This document shows positions 15,101 to 26,799 of a stretch of DNA of 64,000 nt, piece after piece. The position numbers were made by a program, and so were the translations under genes. The notes below the pieces were generated by a model, which worked only from the letters and a program-made list of their open reading frames with translations, ran no database searches and was not told where the DNA came from. The stretch is from NCBI GenBank assembly GCA_017590115.1, contig JAGGNK010006559.1:7243784-7307783 (forward strand), written 5' to 3'. This stretch comes from Montifringilla adamsi. Taxonomy: Eukaryota; Chordata; Aves; Passeriformes; Passeridae. Positions within the stretch are counted from its first letter, which is position 1, and the number at the start of each line of letters is the position of its first letter.

Positions 15101-17039
15101 TGTTTATTCCCCTTAGAGATGGCTTTTGGGGTGGGTGGGAATTCTCACCCCCTGATGGGGAGGAGGGGAAGGCAGCCACACTGTGCTCAGACCCCACACC
15201 TGTAGCAGTGAGTGCCTGTGGGAGGAAGGGCTGAGTTGGACCCTGCTCCCATCTGAGAGGATGGAGAGCTGACTCCTTCTGCCTCAGGACCTTACACTTA
15301 CCCACAGTTCGCTCCATCCACTGAAAAGGCAGTGCTTTTCTTTGGCCAAAAATGCCAGCAAGTGGGAGGCATTCAGCTGATGCCCCAGGTATCAATCAAG
15401 CATAAGCTTCATATTTGAGGAATGTTCCATGGTTTCTGGTATTTATCATTTTGACTTTTCCAGTTGTTGTAGTCATTTTCTCTGTTATGTGTGTCCGCTT
15501 TCTCCTTCTACTTTAGTTTGATATCTTGTCCTTTCTTCAGCTTGTTTTTGCTTTTTTCCTGCTGTAGGAACAGAGAGTTTATAATAGCTGTAGCATCACT
15601 TCAAAAGGTGGATCTGCAGTGTTTAAAACAATAATTACATAAGTAATTAAAATAACAAAGACTAAATAAACATGTCCTCACCAACTGGAGAAATAAATTT
15701 CAAGGGCAGTATATCTGTCTATATATAGTGTTGCTTCCTCTCTTCATCCAAGACTTTCTGCAAAGGTTTCTCATGCCTGCTTTAATATCTTCCGTTCTCT
15801 AACATTTTCAAAACTTCTTAAATAATGGAATTTTCTCTCTCTCTGTATTGTTCATGGTATACTTGGGGGGAAAAAAAAGGCAAAAGGTTTTACATCCTGA
15901 AAAGATGTGGGGAGAGACAGGTAAGCAATTTCAGAAAAGTTTCAGAATTTAGATGTTTATGCAAAATTTTGACAGGATCATGAAGTGAATAGTGGTATTA
16001 CACTCATTTTACACCAAGCCAAATTGAACTGTAGAAAAGCAATTTGTTAGGTTTCACAAATTTGTGACTAACCAAAGGACTGCTGATTTATTAGCAGTGT
16101 TGAGGTGTTAAGAAAACAACTTCTGTGTTTGAGTTGATGTATTGGTTTAACAATTTTGTTCAAGGGAGGAAAGAGCCATATAATAAAGGAAATACTAATT
16201 CATCTAAACATCCTTCATTTGAATTTAGAATGATGTAGCTGGAAAAACTCCATTACAGTGTCATTTACCAGTTATGATAAAGCATAAAATGGACTCCCAG
16301 CTTTAAAACAAGCTGGATCCTTGAGTCTCTAGAGCTGGGGCTGGAGAAAAGAAGGAGCCTACCTCTCTGTCCGTGTGCGCTGTGGCTTCACTGGCACAAA
16401 GGACAGCTTTGGTTCCTCTTTCAAATAATTCTGAATTAAGCTTGCTGGCAGACATTTCTGGATTGGGTAGCCTGGGATAGCTGCTAGGAAAAGTACATTG
16501 TGCCAGGCAGCTTTTGGAGGATGCTGTGTTGAGCAAAGACTCTGAAAGTCTTGCAATCACGTTATTATATTGCATGAGAAAATACCAAGTAGCGGAAGGT
16601 TGTGTTTTTCAGGAAAAGTTGCGCAATCTTTTTAAAGTTACAGGCTGGTTCTTTCTCTGGAAAGCTAATGTTTATAAGCTGAGCAGCTTTTTGCGTCACT
16701 TCTATGCCTTTTCCATGACAGAAGCATAAATTCAGTTTAAAATGAAGTGAACATGCTTCTAGGTAACTTTTGTACTTACAGTAAATTTTATATATGGACT
16801 GGCATGAATTTTAAAGACAGTTTTCATTATATATTATGTGCTGGAAACTCTCAGCAGTCATATGTTTTGTATATTTTATTGCAACTTTGCTAATAAATGC
16901 TTATAGCTTTTCTTCTGTAAGTGTATAATCTATCATTTTGCAAAGCATAAAGTGTGAAGTTTGGGGGAAGGAACAGCACAGACTGGGGATTTAAAAAATT
17001 GAGAAATGTTCTCTGATTTATTGCATTTCCAATTTTCAG

Positions 17040-17137
17040 GAGTTCTTTGAACATGCAAAAAAGCTCTGGGATGATGAAGGTGTAAAGGCATGCTTCGAGA
17101 GGTCAAACGAATATCAGCTGATTGACTGTGCACAGTA
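17040..17137 (+). CDS. GNAL: GNAL exon (GNAS-type exon 5): end of the helical domain
   Basis: 98 bp, starting in phase 0 after ttttcag and ending after two bases of a Tyr codon (TA), with donor GTAAGT. It encodes [15 protein letters not shown] followed by [17 protein letters not shown], then the split Tyr. By recollection this equals human G-alpha-olf residues 132-164, with D135 replaced by E and V137 by A. It forms the distal helices of the alpha-helical domain, which closes over the bound nucleotide. Because the exon ends in TA and the donor begins GTA, unspliced reading meets TAG and then TAA at once. The next exon is 41.8 kb downstream, so this exon stands alone in the sequence. Assignment is very secure; the exon number depends on the numbering scheme used. 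Confidence 0.97.
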
Positions 17138-18974
17138 GTAAGTATTTCTTTTTATTAAATCTATAGCCAAGAATGTGATCGTCTATAACAAGTCAGAAAA
17201 TATATCAGTAAGATTCAGGAGTTTTGCAATGTAGGAATTAATATTTTCTTTCTTTGTATAGGTGGAGCAAAATTAATTTATTATCATAGTTTGCCATTAT
17301 TATACAACTAAATATTCTGCCTCAAATATTTCACATCTAATAAGGAAAAGTATAAAAAAAATCAAATAACTTTAAGTATCTTTATTCCATTCAAAATTGA
17401 TTTACATAAAATCATTTCAGTTGAAACTATTAAGTTGGAAAAATGTTGAGTCAATCAAAGGAGAATCCTTTGTTTAAAATTCTGAGACCCAGACAGTGTT
17501 GAAATTGCTCTGTCTTTTCACATTCCATAAAAATTTCTGAGACATTTACATAACCAAACGCATACCTGCATTACTAATGTATTTTCTAGGTGGGAAAAAT
17601 TATAAGCAGTATTTAATTAAAGGCAGTGGTACATTTGGTATTCTGTCCTTCGAAGTGAAGTGGTACACATATATGTAACACAGTCAAAATCTGTAAACAG
17701 ATTCAGTCTGCTCAGAAATGTTCTGAGAAGTCTAGTAGGTTGTGAAGGTGCAAATCATAAATACATAGTACAGTGATGAAAACCTATTAATCAAAAAATA
17801 GTCTGTTAACATTACAAATGCTACAAACTCAGCTGTCCTTGATAGTAACACGGGTCTGAGTTAGATTTCCATTGAAAATACACATTTCATGTGAACCGCT
17901 ATTGCGAGAATATGTACTCATGCAGTTGCTATGTGATTTAGGGTTGCCAGAGAACACACTCCAGTGTGTTATGATTTATCTAATTGGCAGTGTGGTCAGC
18001 AGCAATGCCACAAGTCTGTTCTTGCACTCAGTGTTTTGCTTTTCCCTCCTCTCTGCTCTTGGTGCTGAGCCTGAAGAAGGGGAGTAGGTCCATGTCACTA
18101 AAGGACTTGTGCTTCTGCCACAGTGGGGAATTTCGGTGCTGTGGGTCATAGTTTGTTTTCCCTCTTTCCAGACCATTTTTGGGAAAAAATGATTCATCAG
18201 CACATGGAAGTGAGGAAAAATTAGATACATGTATGAAGGAACTCATTTGACCTCAGTGCATTTACCAAAACCTGGGCATTTGCTCACAGTCCAGTGTAGC
18301 TGGAAATTAAAGCAGTGGTTGTACGCAGAGAGACTTAGACAGCTGTCCTCGGTTGTAATCAGTGGGTTTCCTCTCTGCCCTCACTCACCACCACCACAGT
18401 AGTACAGATATGAGTTGTGCTTGCTGAAAAGTGCAGACTGACTGTTTATCAGTAAAACATCAGACCAAGAAAACAGAGTAACAGTACGTATTTAAAATAC
18501 ATGAATGTCAACCCTACTTCAGTGATCAGTAAGGGTCTCACAATCCTACTTTGAAAAATGGTGCTGAAAGGGCCAGACAAAACCAAGAATACACCAAATT
18601 ATTGTGCTAATGGTAGTGTGTTTTCCCTTTAAAAAAATTATGCCTATCTACAGGCTCTGACAGGAAGAATGTTAGGTCTCACGTTGTGTCCAAAACCAAA
18701 ACACAAATGAGGAAAAAAATTGGATCTAGAATTAAATCTTGGAACAGAAAACTAAATCCTCCTACCTTTTTTCTGTGAACGGTTAAGGCAAGTTTAATAG
18801 GGTTTTTCTATGTTTCTTCCGTCAATAACTTCTAACTGGCTTGCTTTTCCTTTATTCTAAGATTATTTGTTATAGTAATGAGTGTATTTGCATAATTCTT
18901 CACCTTCAAGACACTTTATGAAGTATAATTTGATATTTAAATATTCCTTGAGTGTATCTGTGCTTTTCATGTCA

Positions 18975-19090
18975 TGATCTACCTGAAAATATAACAGCTG
19001 AGTGACTTATCCTTGTTTACACACCTTCAGTCTTAGAGCAGGAACTTGAAATTCAGGTACAGCTGTGTCAGTGATCTGATCAAACAGCCT
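18975..19090 (+). repeat. MIR-like ancient SINE remnant
   Basis: The order of words here follows the conserved core of MIR-type SINEs: gagtgactta, then a segment like the core's tcacacag, then agagcaggaacttgaa and ttcaggt. The core as I recall it has gtgacttgcc, cacacag and agagccgggattcgaa. Similarity is diffuse, as expected of an element that predates amniote divergence. Recognised by eye only, and boundaries are approximate. Confidence 0.45.
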
Positions 19091-22000
19091 TTTTCTCACA
19101 GGTATTGATGATTTCAAACACTAAAGTATAATCTTGACAGAAAGATGCACCCAACTTTTATCTGCCCCTCTACCCAGAAGAACATTTCTGTGCTGGCATT
19201 GGATGCATGTTTGTCAGGGTGGTGGGGTCACATCCTCCTCATAACAGAGAGCCTGTGAGCAGAGGTTGGAAATCCAGTTCTGATACCCACACACCAGTTC
19301 TTTCATGCACTTAGGAAATACAGAGGGTGAGGGTGCTGTGTTCTGGCTCAGCAGGAGCATGTGGCATTTCTCTCAGAACCTGTCCGTGGTCATCTTCCAC
19401 TGGTGAAAGGGAAAAGGGAAGGAGTGTAATGCTCATACACATGCTTACTGAGGGATTTTGAAACATCTGCAGTGTTTCCATTACACTGGTTTTAGGAGAA
19501 AACTTCCCATGCCATCAGCTAAATCCTCATCTTTTGCTTGGTAGTGAAGGAAGAACATTATCAGTAGGTCACCACTTCTCAGCTTAAAAAACCACAAAGC
19601 AAAACCTAAAAAATCCCAGCATGTGTTATAAATATCGTTGGACTACAAGTTGGGTGGCTGGCTTAAGAATACGGAAAAGCATTATTGGCAAATTATAATG
19701 TCAGTGACCAAACTTGCTGACTGTTAAATGAGTTGCAAATACAGTGTATTTTGGAATAGTTTAATTTGGCTACAGTACAGAGCTTCTATATTTTTAAAAC
19801 TTAACCTAATTTTCTTTATTGCTGTGGGAGAAGTATTTTGCTGGAATCAGAGGTAGCAGAAGGACACAGAGGCAAATGTTTTATTTACGTTATGCCTGAA
19901 AGTTAATTTTCCTTGATCCTCAGTGCCCTTTCAAATTATCAGGATACTGTTCCTTCACGGGAATGAGAATGGGGGCCTGCTTTTCCCTCATTCTCGTTCA
20001 TTTAATCATTTTCATATTCTTACATGAGTCTTTATGTATCTTACTTTTTTCATTGTTAAGGAATACATTTAGTGCACGCATCATGTGATACTTGTGACAA
20101 ATACAAATCTGTGACCAAACCAGAGGTCAGCAAAGATCAGGATTGTTCTTTATCACCAGTTACAAAGACATTTATGTAACTCTTGGAGGGGGTATTATTG
20201 CATGGCCATCAACCATCTTCTTTCCTTAATGACCCTCACGTATTTCTTCAAGATTAATATCATAAAACTGACAGGTTATTGTTTTCCCTGTTTTCTGATT
20301 TAATATTTCTTACAAGGTAAATTTCAAGTTTAATCTCAAAAACTGATACTTTGAAAAGTTGATTTTATTTAGTTGTGTCCTCATTTGACTTAGACAGATA
20401 TTGGCAGATTTATTCTGTTTATGATGATAAATCTCCCATCTAACTTTAACTTATTTGAACTCTAGTCAAACTGTGCTTTTGGTCAGGATTCACATAATTT
20501 AAATTCAGCAAATTCTACATCTATGAGGGACTTTCAGATTGTGATTTAGAGAAGATTTGGCATTGAACTGTCTAGTATATAAACAATAGGCAGAAATTAA
20601 AATTCTCCGGTGATTCTAGGACAGTTTTCTAAAAGTTAGTTTCCTGTATGATGAATACAGCTCCATTTTTAAGATTTCAGTTTCTTCGTGCTGGTTACCA
20701 AATACCCAAATTTTATTGTATCCATGGAAGGGAACCACGAAGAAAAGTTCTGTAAATGTAAAACAAAACAAATAAAGGTTCAGGTATGATGGCCTTCAAT
20801 TAAAAAATGACCCAGAAAAAAAAAGGAAAAAAAAAAAAAACCAAACTTGTGAGTTATGTCTTTAAAACTTCATAAATTTAAGTAAATTAATTTATGTAGC
20901 AATGAAGAGGTATAAAATTTCAATTCAGAACATCAGTTATGCTTGGGGGATATCAGGCATCCCCCAGTCTGCTGATGTCCATCTGTTGTTTCCATAAAGT
21001 AAGCATTGAGCTAACTTAGTTTTGGCTACTCATCTGTCAGGTGGCTTGCTAAAATTAGTTTCAGTGATCAGAAAAAAGGTGTGGGGATGCTTGCAGTGCT
21101 CAGACATTGGGGAAAGGTGGTAGTACCAGAGCACAGGAGTAGACCAGCAGAATGAGGCACTTTGGGAAGGGGACAAAAAAGACAAAAGCAAAACATTCAG
21201 TTCTCTTTTTAGGTCACAGACAGCTCAAGCTGGTGTTGTTAGAAATAAAAAAAAAAAAACCAATTCCTTTCAGGTTTTTTAGAAAGGTCCAGAGCAGAAT
21301 TTTGTGTTCACGTGGAAATAGCAGCATGTGTGTTCATGAGTGGCCCTGGCTCGAAAGGGTTTTACTCAGCTCACTGAGTTCCTTGGAATAGGAAGTAGAC
21401 CAAGGATTTAAGGGAACCCTGCCCTCAACCAGTACTTTGTCCCAGTTTATTCTTTCCCTGACAAAATATACCACTTCTGATATACTTAAGTGTGAAGGCC
21501 TAAATTGGTCTCTGTGTGAACATTGGGGCTAATAAAACTTCATTATGCAAGTTCTCAGGAAAGCAAACACAGGGGATGTGAGCTTGGCCAAAGAAAATTG
21601 ATTTTATATTTGAGCTGATATAGATGGAAAAGACACAGATGTTCTTTTTCTTTGCAGTTATTCTGTCCTAGAAAAGGGTTTCAGCCAATTTCTGAGATGT
21701 CTATCCTATATTAGGTAGAGTAATTGAAAAAAAAAACCCAACTCTTTGTGTTGTTGTCCCCATTCAACTCTTGATGCAAGAAAAAAGATAATTCTTTTCT
21801 CAACAGCAGCACTTCTTAAAACCAAGCATATTTTTTACTTGCCTTGACTCTTCTAGACATAAGGTTTAATTGCTGGCATGCACAGTCATCAGTAAATTCC
21901 CTCATATAGGCTGAGGTCAGAAAAGCTGCCTTGGCATTCTCTAATCTTTTGTCTAGTGTGGCATTGCAGTCAGGTGTATTGGTATACTCTTTCTTCATAA

Positions 22001-22474
22001 GGGGCAGTGAAATAAATGTGGATAGATTTATGATAAATTAAGCCAAGCACTATTATTATTGTTGCTGTTGTTATCTAGAGACCATTATTTTTAAAAGCAG
22101 TGATTCTTTTTACATTTGGTAACCGCTTAGTAAATACAGGACTAACACTTTTTACTTATAGAAGCGCAGGAAAAGCATTAATATGAAATGTTTCATGTAA
22201 TGAGATTTTAAGAACTAAATTTTTATGGTGATACAAGAAAACCATAATATTATTTTCTTCCATCTATTCTGGTTCATGTATAAACAACTCACTGTGATGA
22301 TAAAGTTTCTTCATTTCTTTCTTTTAAAGTTTCTCATACAGTATCACTTTCAAACCATAAAAATTAATTGCTTAAATTAGAAGCAAATTTTGTTTGGTTA
22401 ATTCATGAACAAGTTTTCTCCACTTACCTGATCTAAACTATAAGCCTTAACCAACCACAAAATTGTTATTTAAT

Positions 22475-22477
<3 letters not shown>

Positions 22478-22515
<38 letters not shown>
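22478..22515 (+). repeat. Poly-A run (38)
   Basis: Uninterrupted run of 38 A followed by gagagatcat. It could be the tail of a retroposed RNA, but there is no AATAAA in the preceding 30 bases, no recognisable coding sequence upstream and no clear target-site duplication. It is equally consistent with simple homopolymer expansion. Confidence 0.95.
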
Positions 22516-22518
<3 letters not shown>

Positions 22519-22733
22519 AGATCATATTTAAAGAGTAATCACTTTAGCCTCACTGATGAGTCTTCTAAACAGAGGTGGCTGCCAGATAGGACAGAAGTCA
22601 TTCTCCAGTGTGTAATGCTTGCATTTTTTACTGTTTGCTAACTAATAGACCACACTCTCAAGAGGCAGAATTGTGGTTTCTTAAAATATGCACTGAGAAT
22701 TCTATGAAATAACCTTTTCATGTGTTGCTGTGA

Positions 22734-22757
22734 TTTTTTTTTGTTGTTGTTGTTATT
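22734..22757. repeat. T-run followed by short TTG repeat
   Basis: A T-run leading into four gttg-type triplets. A simple low-complexity tract. Confidence 0.7.
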
Positions 22758-25700
22758 CCACTTTTTGCCTTCACTTATGAAACAAAAATCGCTAGATTTA
22801 ACCAATTCTATCTTAATTTTGGTAATGAAAATGTAACCATGATGTTATAATCCTAAAAGAATATAAAAGAAGTACAAAGATATGGAATAAGAAGTAGCTG
22901 GAGAAACTTCCAAAATGCCTTTGTATTTTCAGTTTGGAGGATGAAGCATTATGAAAATACCATTCAGAAATAGCCAGAATGGCATACAGGCCTGCATGTA
23001 CCCCCCTGTTTAAGCCCCTTTAGTTCACAAATGCCTTCCATACCTAGAGAAGACAATATATAAAAATAAGATAGAAGGTAGTTTATAAACACAGCACCTT
23101 CTCTGCCTTTTAAAATTGATGTGACAAATACTTTTTGTTATTAAGTAATTGCCGCTGGAGAACTGTTTAAGCAGCCCTAGATGGGCTGCTCAAACATAAA
23201 TTTAAACCATACATTTTCCCACATGCTTCACTGTGTATGACTGGGTCTGTTTCCTGCGGTTTTAGAACAAGCAAAAAGGTTAAAAGTCAAAGGCAGAAAA
23301 ACATAAAATATTTCCTAACCACAATTTAAAGGAGTAAAAAAATCTAAAGACCAGGCAGAGTCATGACAGATGCATGAAAGTACACTTTGACTCTTTTTGA
23401 TGTTTTTTTAGACAGTTTTCTTCGAAAAAATACAGCAAAGCTGGCTTTATTCTGTTGAGGAAACAGTTCTTTCCTCTCCCAGTCATCAAATTTTTCAGTT
23501 CTTCCTGAACAACTGATGAATGTTTTTCCTAATTTTTTTTCCTGACTGCACACATGGGGCAGTAATAGGTGTGGGACATGTTAGTGTAACATGGCAACTC
23601 AGCTTCTTTGGAAATGTAATCCATTCAGCAAATTAGAGAATTGCAAGCAGGTCCATCAGCTGAGCCTGTCTGCATTTAGTTTTCTCTATTAGTGTCCTGT
23701 ATTTAATTTGGAGATATATTTTTCCATATCCTTTCTACAGTTAAACTACAGGCTTTTGCAACTGTGTTTGCAATACAACGCTTGAGGAGCTTTTCAAGCC
23801 TGAGCAAAAGACTGTTGAAACACCAAGACACTCAGTGTCACCCTCAGCATATGCACTCTTTAAGCATCAGTATCCTTTATAGCAAAGAAAGAGCCTTCTG
23901 TTGCATTTATTGTTAAAAGAGAAAAGACTGTGTTTATTTTGCATTGCAGCAGTGAGGACAGATGTGAATAGGTGCTGGTACAGGGCTGAATCAGTGAACT
24001 GGCACAGTGGGCCAGTGTGACTGGCAAAAATGGCCAGACTCTGGGATACTGAGCAGCAGGAAGGGAGGGCTTCTCTGCAAGACTGGACTTTACTGAGGGA
24101 CATTTTGTTTGAATTTTGCATATTAAAATCGTAGAAGTGCTTATTAAAACATAGGAAAGGAAAATAGCAGAGTTAATCAACATACTTTGAAATTCGCTTG
24201 AAAGTTTATCTCTTGTCTAGAGTACAGATAACTGCCAATAAAGAGAACCTTAAAAAATGTGTATTCCTACTGGCAAGTTAAAGAAAGAGTACAGTAAACA
24301 TGCTGATACAGCTGAACTCCAGAAATCCTGATTATGAATCATTGTTCAGGGTCAGCATCTCAAAATGTCTTCAAATGAAGTAAAACTGCCGATGATGGTT
24401 ATCTAGAATCTGCATGCAGGATTTATGAGTGGATTTCAGAAGGAAGTTGTGGGTCATTCTGTCAATTGTGGTGTTATTTATACGCTGTTCTTGGTTTAGG
24501 ACTCCTCCAGTGTATGCGTGGGAGAAAGAGTAAACTATGACCACAGCCAGCTTCATTATATTGCAGGGAACATTGAGAGTCACTTATATTTATTCCACTT
24601 CTACAGAATTTAATTCAATCTGTTCATTTACAATTCATTGCTGAGTGCGTGCGTGTTCTCAGTAGCGGAGATTAGTTGGTCAAAGAATACATCACCTTAT
24701 TAATCATTATGTAACACAAATGTATTTTAGGTTTTGTCTATGGGAAATTTTTTTTACTATGCTCTATAGAAAAGTGTGTTCTATATTCTCTTACTTTAAG
24801 CCTAACCTACTGTGAAATGCATGTTTACATACTAAATTTAATATAACAACTGTATAATCACTGTGAGTTGAATGCTTAAAAAAGAAGAGCATTGAAAATT
24901 TAATGGCAGGTTATATGGGATACTGTCAAATTATTTACATTTTAAGTTTTCTTAAATGCCACATGCATTTTTTGACTTAGAGATGGTGAGTTTTTCTTTT
25001 TTTCAAGTAGTCAGTTTCACATGAAGGGATAAAGAAAGGCCAAGAGTCATATTTCTTCCTTAAGAAACTGCTCCCTGGCCAGACTCTGCATACACAGCCT
25101 GCTCTGCACTCATAGATGTACACAGCCTTGTTTATGTTAGGATCTACAAGAAGCCAGGGTTTGGGTGGCTGTGTTTTTCTAAATTAACGCTGCCCTGACA
25201 GATTTGGAAAAACAAAGATGGTGGAATGCAGAAGTTAAGAAATAAGAAAATAAAATACAGTTGATACTGTGTTGAAAAAGTCTAAAAACTAAGCATCTAT
25301 GCTTGAAAAATAAATTTTACACCTCAGACTAAACCAAAATAGAGTCATGGTATTTATCAGTTTGGTTGTGATCCCAATTTTAAGACAAATCAGACTGGGA
25401 AACTAAGCAGTTCAAGGGTGTCTCTCTACTTCTCATAATTAAGTTAAAGCTAATTTTGTTCATTTTAGTACAAGACAACAGTGATGCTGCCAGGATTTTT
25501 TAAAGGTTTATTTGACTTTAGAGAAATTGTTTCTGTTGTGACTTTTGTGTCTTTTGTAAAAGTATTCTTTCTGATTTAATTAGAATTGTTTGTTGCATTG
25601 TGGGGTTCAACCTGAAGTTTAATTTGTGCCTAAATGAAGCAGCGGAAAAGAAAACACATATAAGATGTATCAGTAGACATCCTGTTTAATGGACATACCA

Positions 25701-25941
25701 ATAATAAAATTTCTGAAAGATCATTAATTCTAGAATTGGTTCCAAAATTAGTTGTTCCTCCTCTTACTACTCCCCTGATAATTCCATTAATTGTAATCGA
25801 AAAAGAGAGATGAGTTTAAGCAGTTTTCACGTATAAGTGCTAATGCAGGGAAAGGTGAATCTTGAAATCAGTTATATGGCTTTTCTGAGAACAACCTTTC
25901 AGTTCTGGTTTTCTTTCATGAAGATGGCAGAGAGGCTGTAA

Positions 25942-25963
25942 GGTTTTGTTTTGTTTTGTTTTT
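25942..25963. repeat. TTTTG pentanucleotide tract
   Basis: Three to four tandem ttttg units, followed by tttcag, so it looks like a splice acceptor by chance. No exon follows that fits GNAL. Confidence 0.85.
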
Positions 25964-26638
25964 CAGATATTTGTTTGTGTAAATTAATTTGACTGAATAT
26001 CAAAATAACCCTTAAGTATATTTTCTGACCAGAATCTCTTGCTACATTTCTTTACTCCCTGCTTTTGCCCCCATGCTCTTTTTTGTCTTTCTTTAAGAAG
26101 GATTCACTACCTTTCTTTTGGTTTAGAAGGATGAGTTTGGGAAGATCTGCATTCTGAGCATTAGCAACCTGAAATCCTAGTGGTACAGATTTTGGATAGT
26201 TATTCTTTATGAAGTTTCCTTTCCAAGTACATGGTGGAGAAGTTTAATGGTCAGCATGGGTGTAATTTCTTGGCCTCCACTTATTTATTGGCCCAACTAC
26301 GTCAAACATGTAATTGCCAACACTACTGTAGCAATTATTAAAAATCAGTTTATTAAAGAGCAGTAGAATGCTGTGGAGCAGTGTTGCCACCAGGGTTTAT
26401 TCTGTTCAGGGAATGTAGAAATAAGCTTTAAGTGTAAAGGAACTTGTTGGTCCAGTATGGCTTTTATATTCATTTAGTTGGTTGTCCTATTTCCTTACAT
26501 TGTCAGGAACTTAGAATCCTTTTTTCCCAGCAAGTTTGCCATAAACTTGCTTTTCACCACAAATATTGTGGGCTTGAAAAGCTTTTCTCTAAGGAGGCAT
26601 AAGCCAGAAAGCCTTTCTCTACATTCTGCAGAACTGAT

Positions 26639-26662
26639 TGTAGTAAACTATAGTTTACTACA
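26639..26662. repeat. Perfect 24-bp palindrome
   Basis: The left arm 26639-26650 (tgtagtaaacta) and right arm 26651-26662 are exact reverse complements with no spacer. The sequence could form a small cruciform or bind a symmetric dimer. It lies in the intron, with no gene or known element next to it. Confidence 0.9.
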
Positions 26663-26777
26663 TCAGCATTGTTACAATTCTTCAGAAAAGGGGGTCAAAT
26701 GTAGTCACTAGTTTCTCCAAGTTTCGTTTTCTTTTAACTACATGGAAGTCTTTCTGTTTGTTTTTGGGGGTTTGGTG

Positions 26778-26799
26778 GTTTTGTTTTGTTTTGTTTTGC
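26778..26799. repeat. TTTTG pentanucleotide tract
   Basis: Four tandem ttttg units. The same unit occurs about 0.8 kb upstream near 25942. Confidence 0.85.

Larger units (their letters stand above)
1..17039 (+). other. GNAL intron 4, 3' portion (no gene seen)
   Basis: AT-rich intronic sequence ending in a pyrimidine-rich stretch and AG at 17038-17039. I searched for the preceding GNAL exon (the segment with the PPVPLANPENQF-like motif) and did not find it, so that exon lies upstream of the window. The intron holds a 37-38 bp tandem duplication at 1359-1433, an A-run at 4344-4362, a mixed AT/AC dinucleotide tract near 12093, and more GC-rich patches at about 2800-3090, 14100-14460 and 15090-15390. 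The longest open frame here (186 codons, minus strand, 14084-14644) resembles no protein I know. Nothing else was recognised. Confidence 0.85.

Noticed and set aside
1..17039. Preceding GNAL exon expected upstream (PPVPLANPENQF region)
   Set aside because: Looked for and not seen on the + strand of this interval; it must lie before the window.
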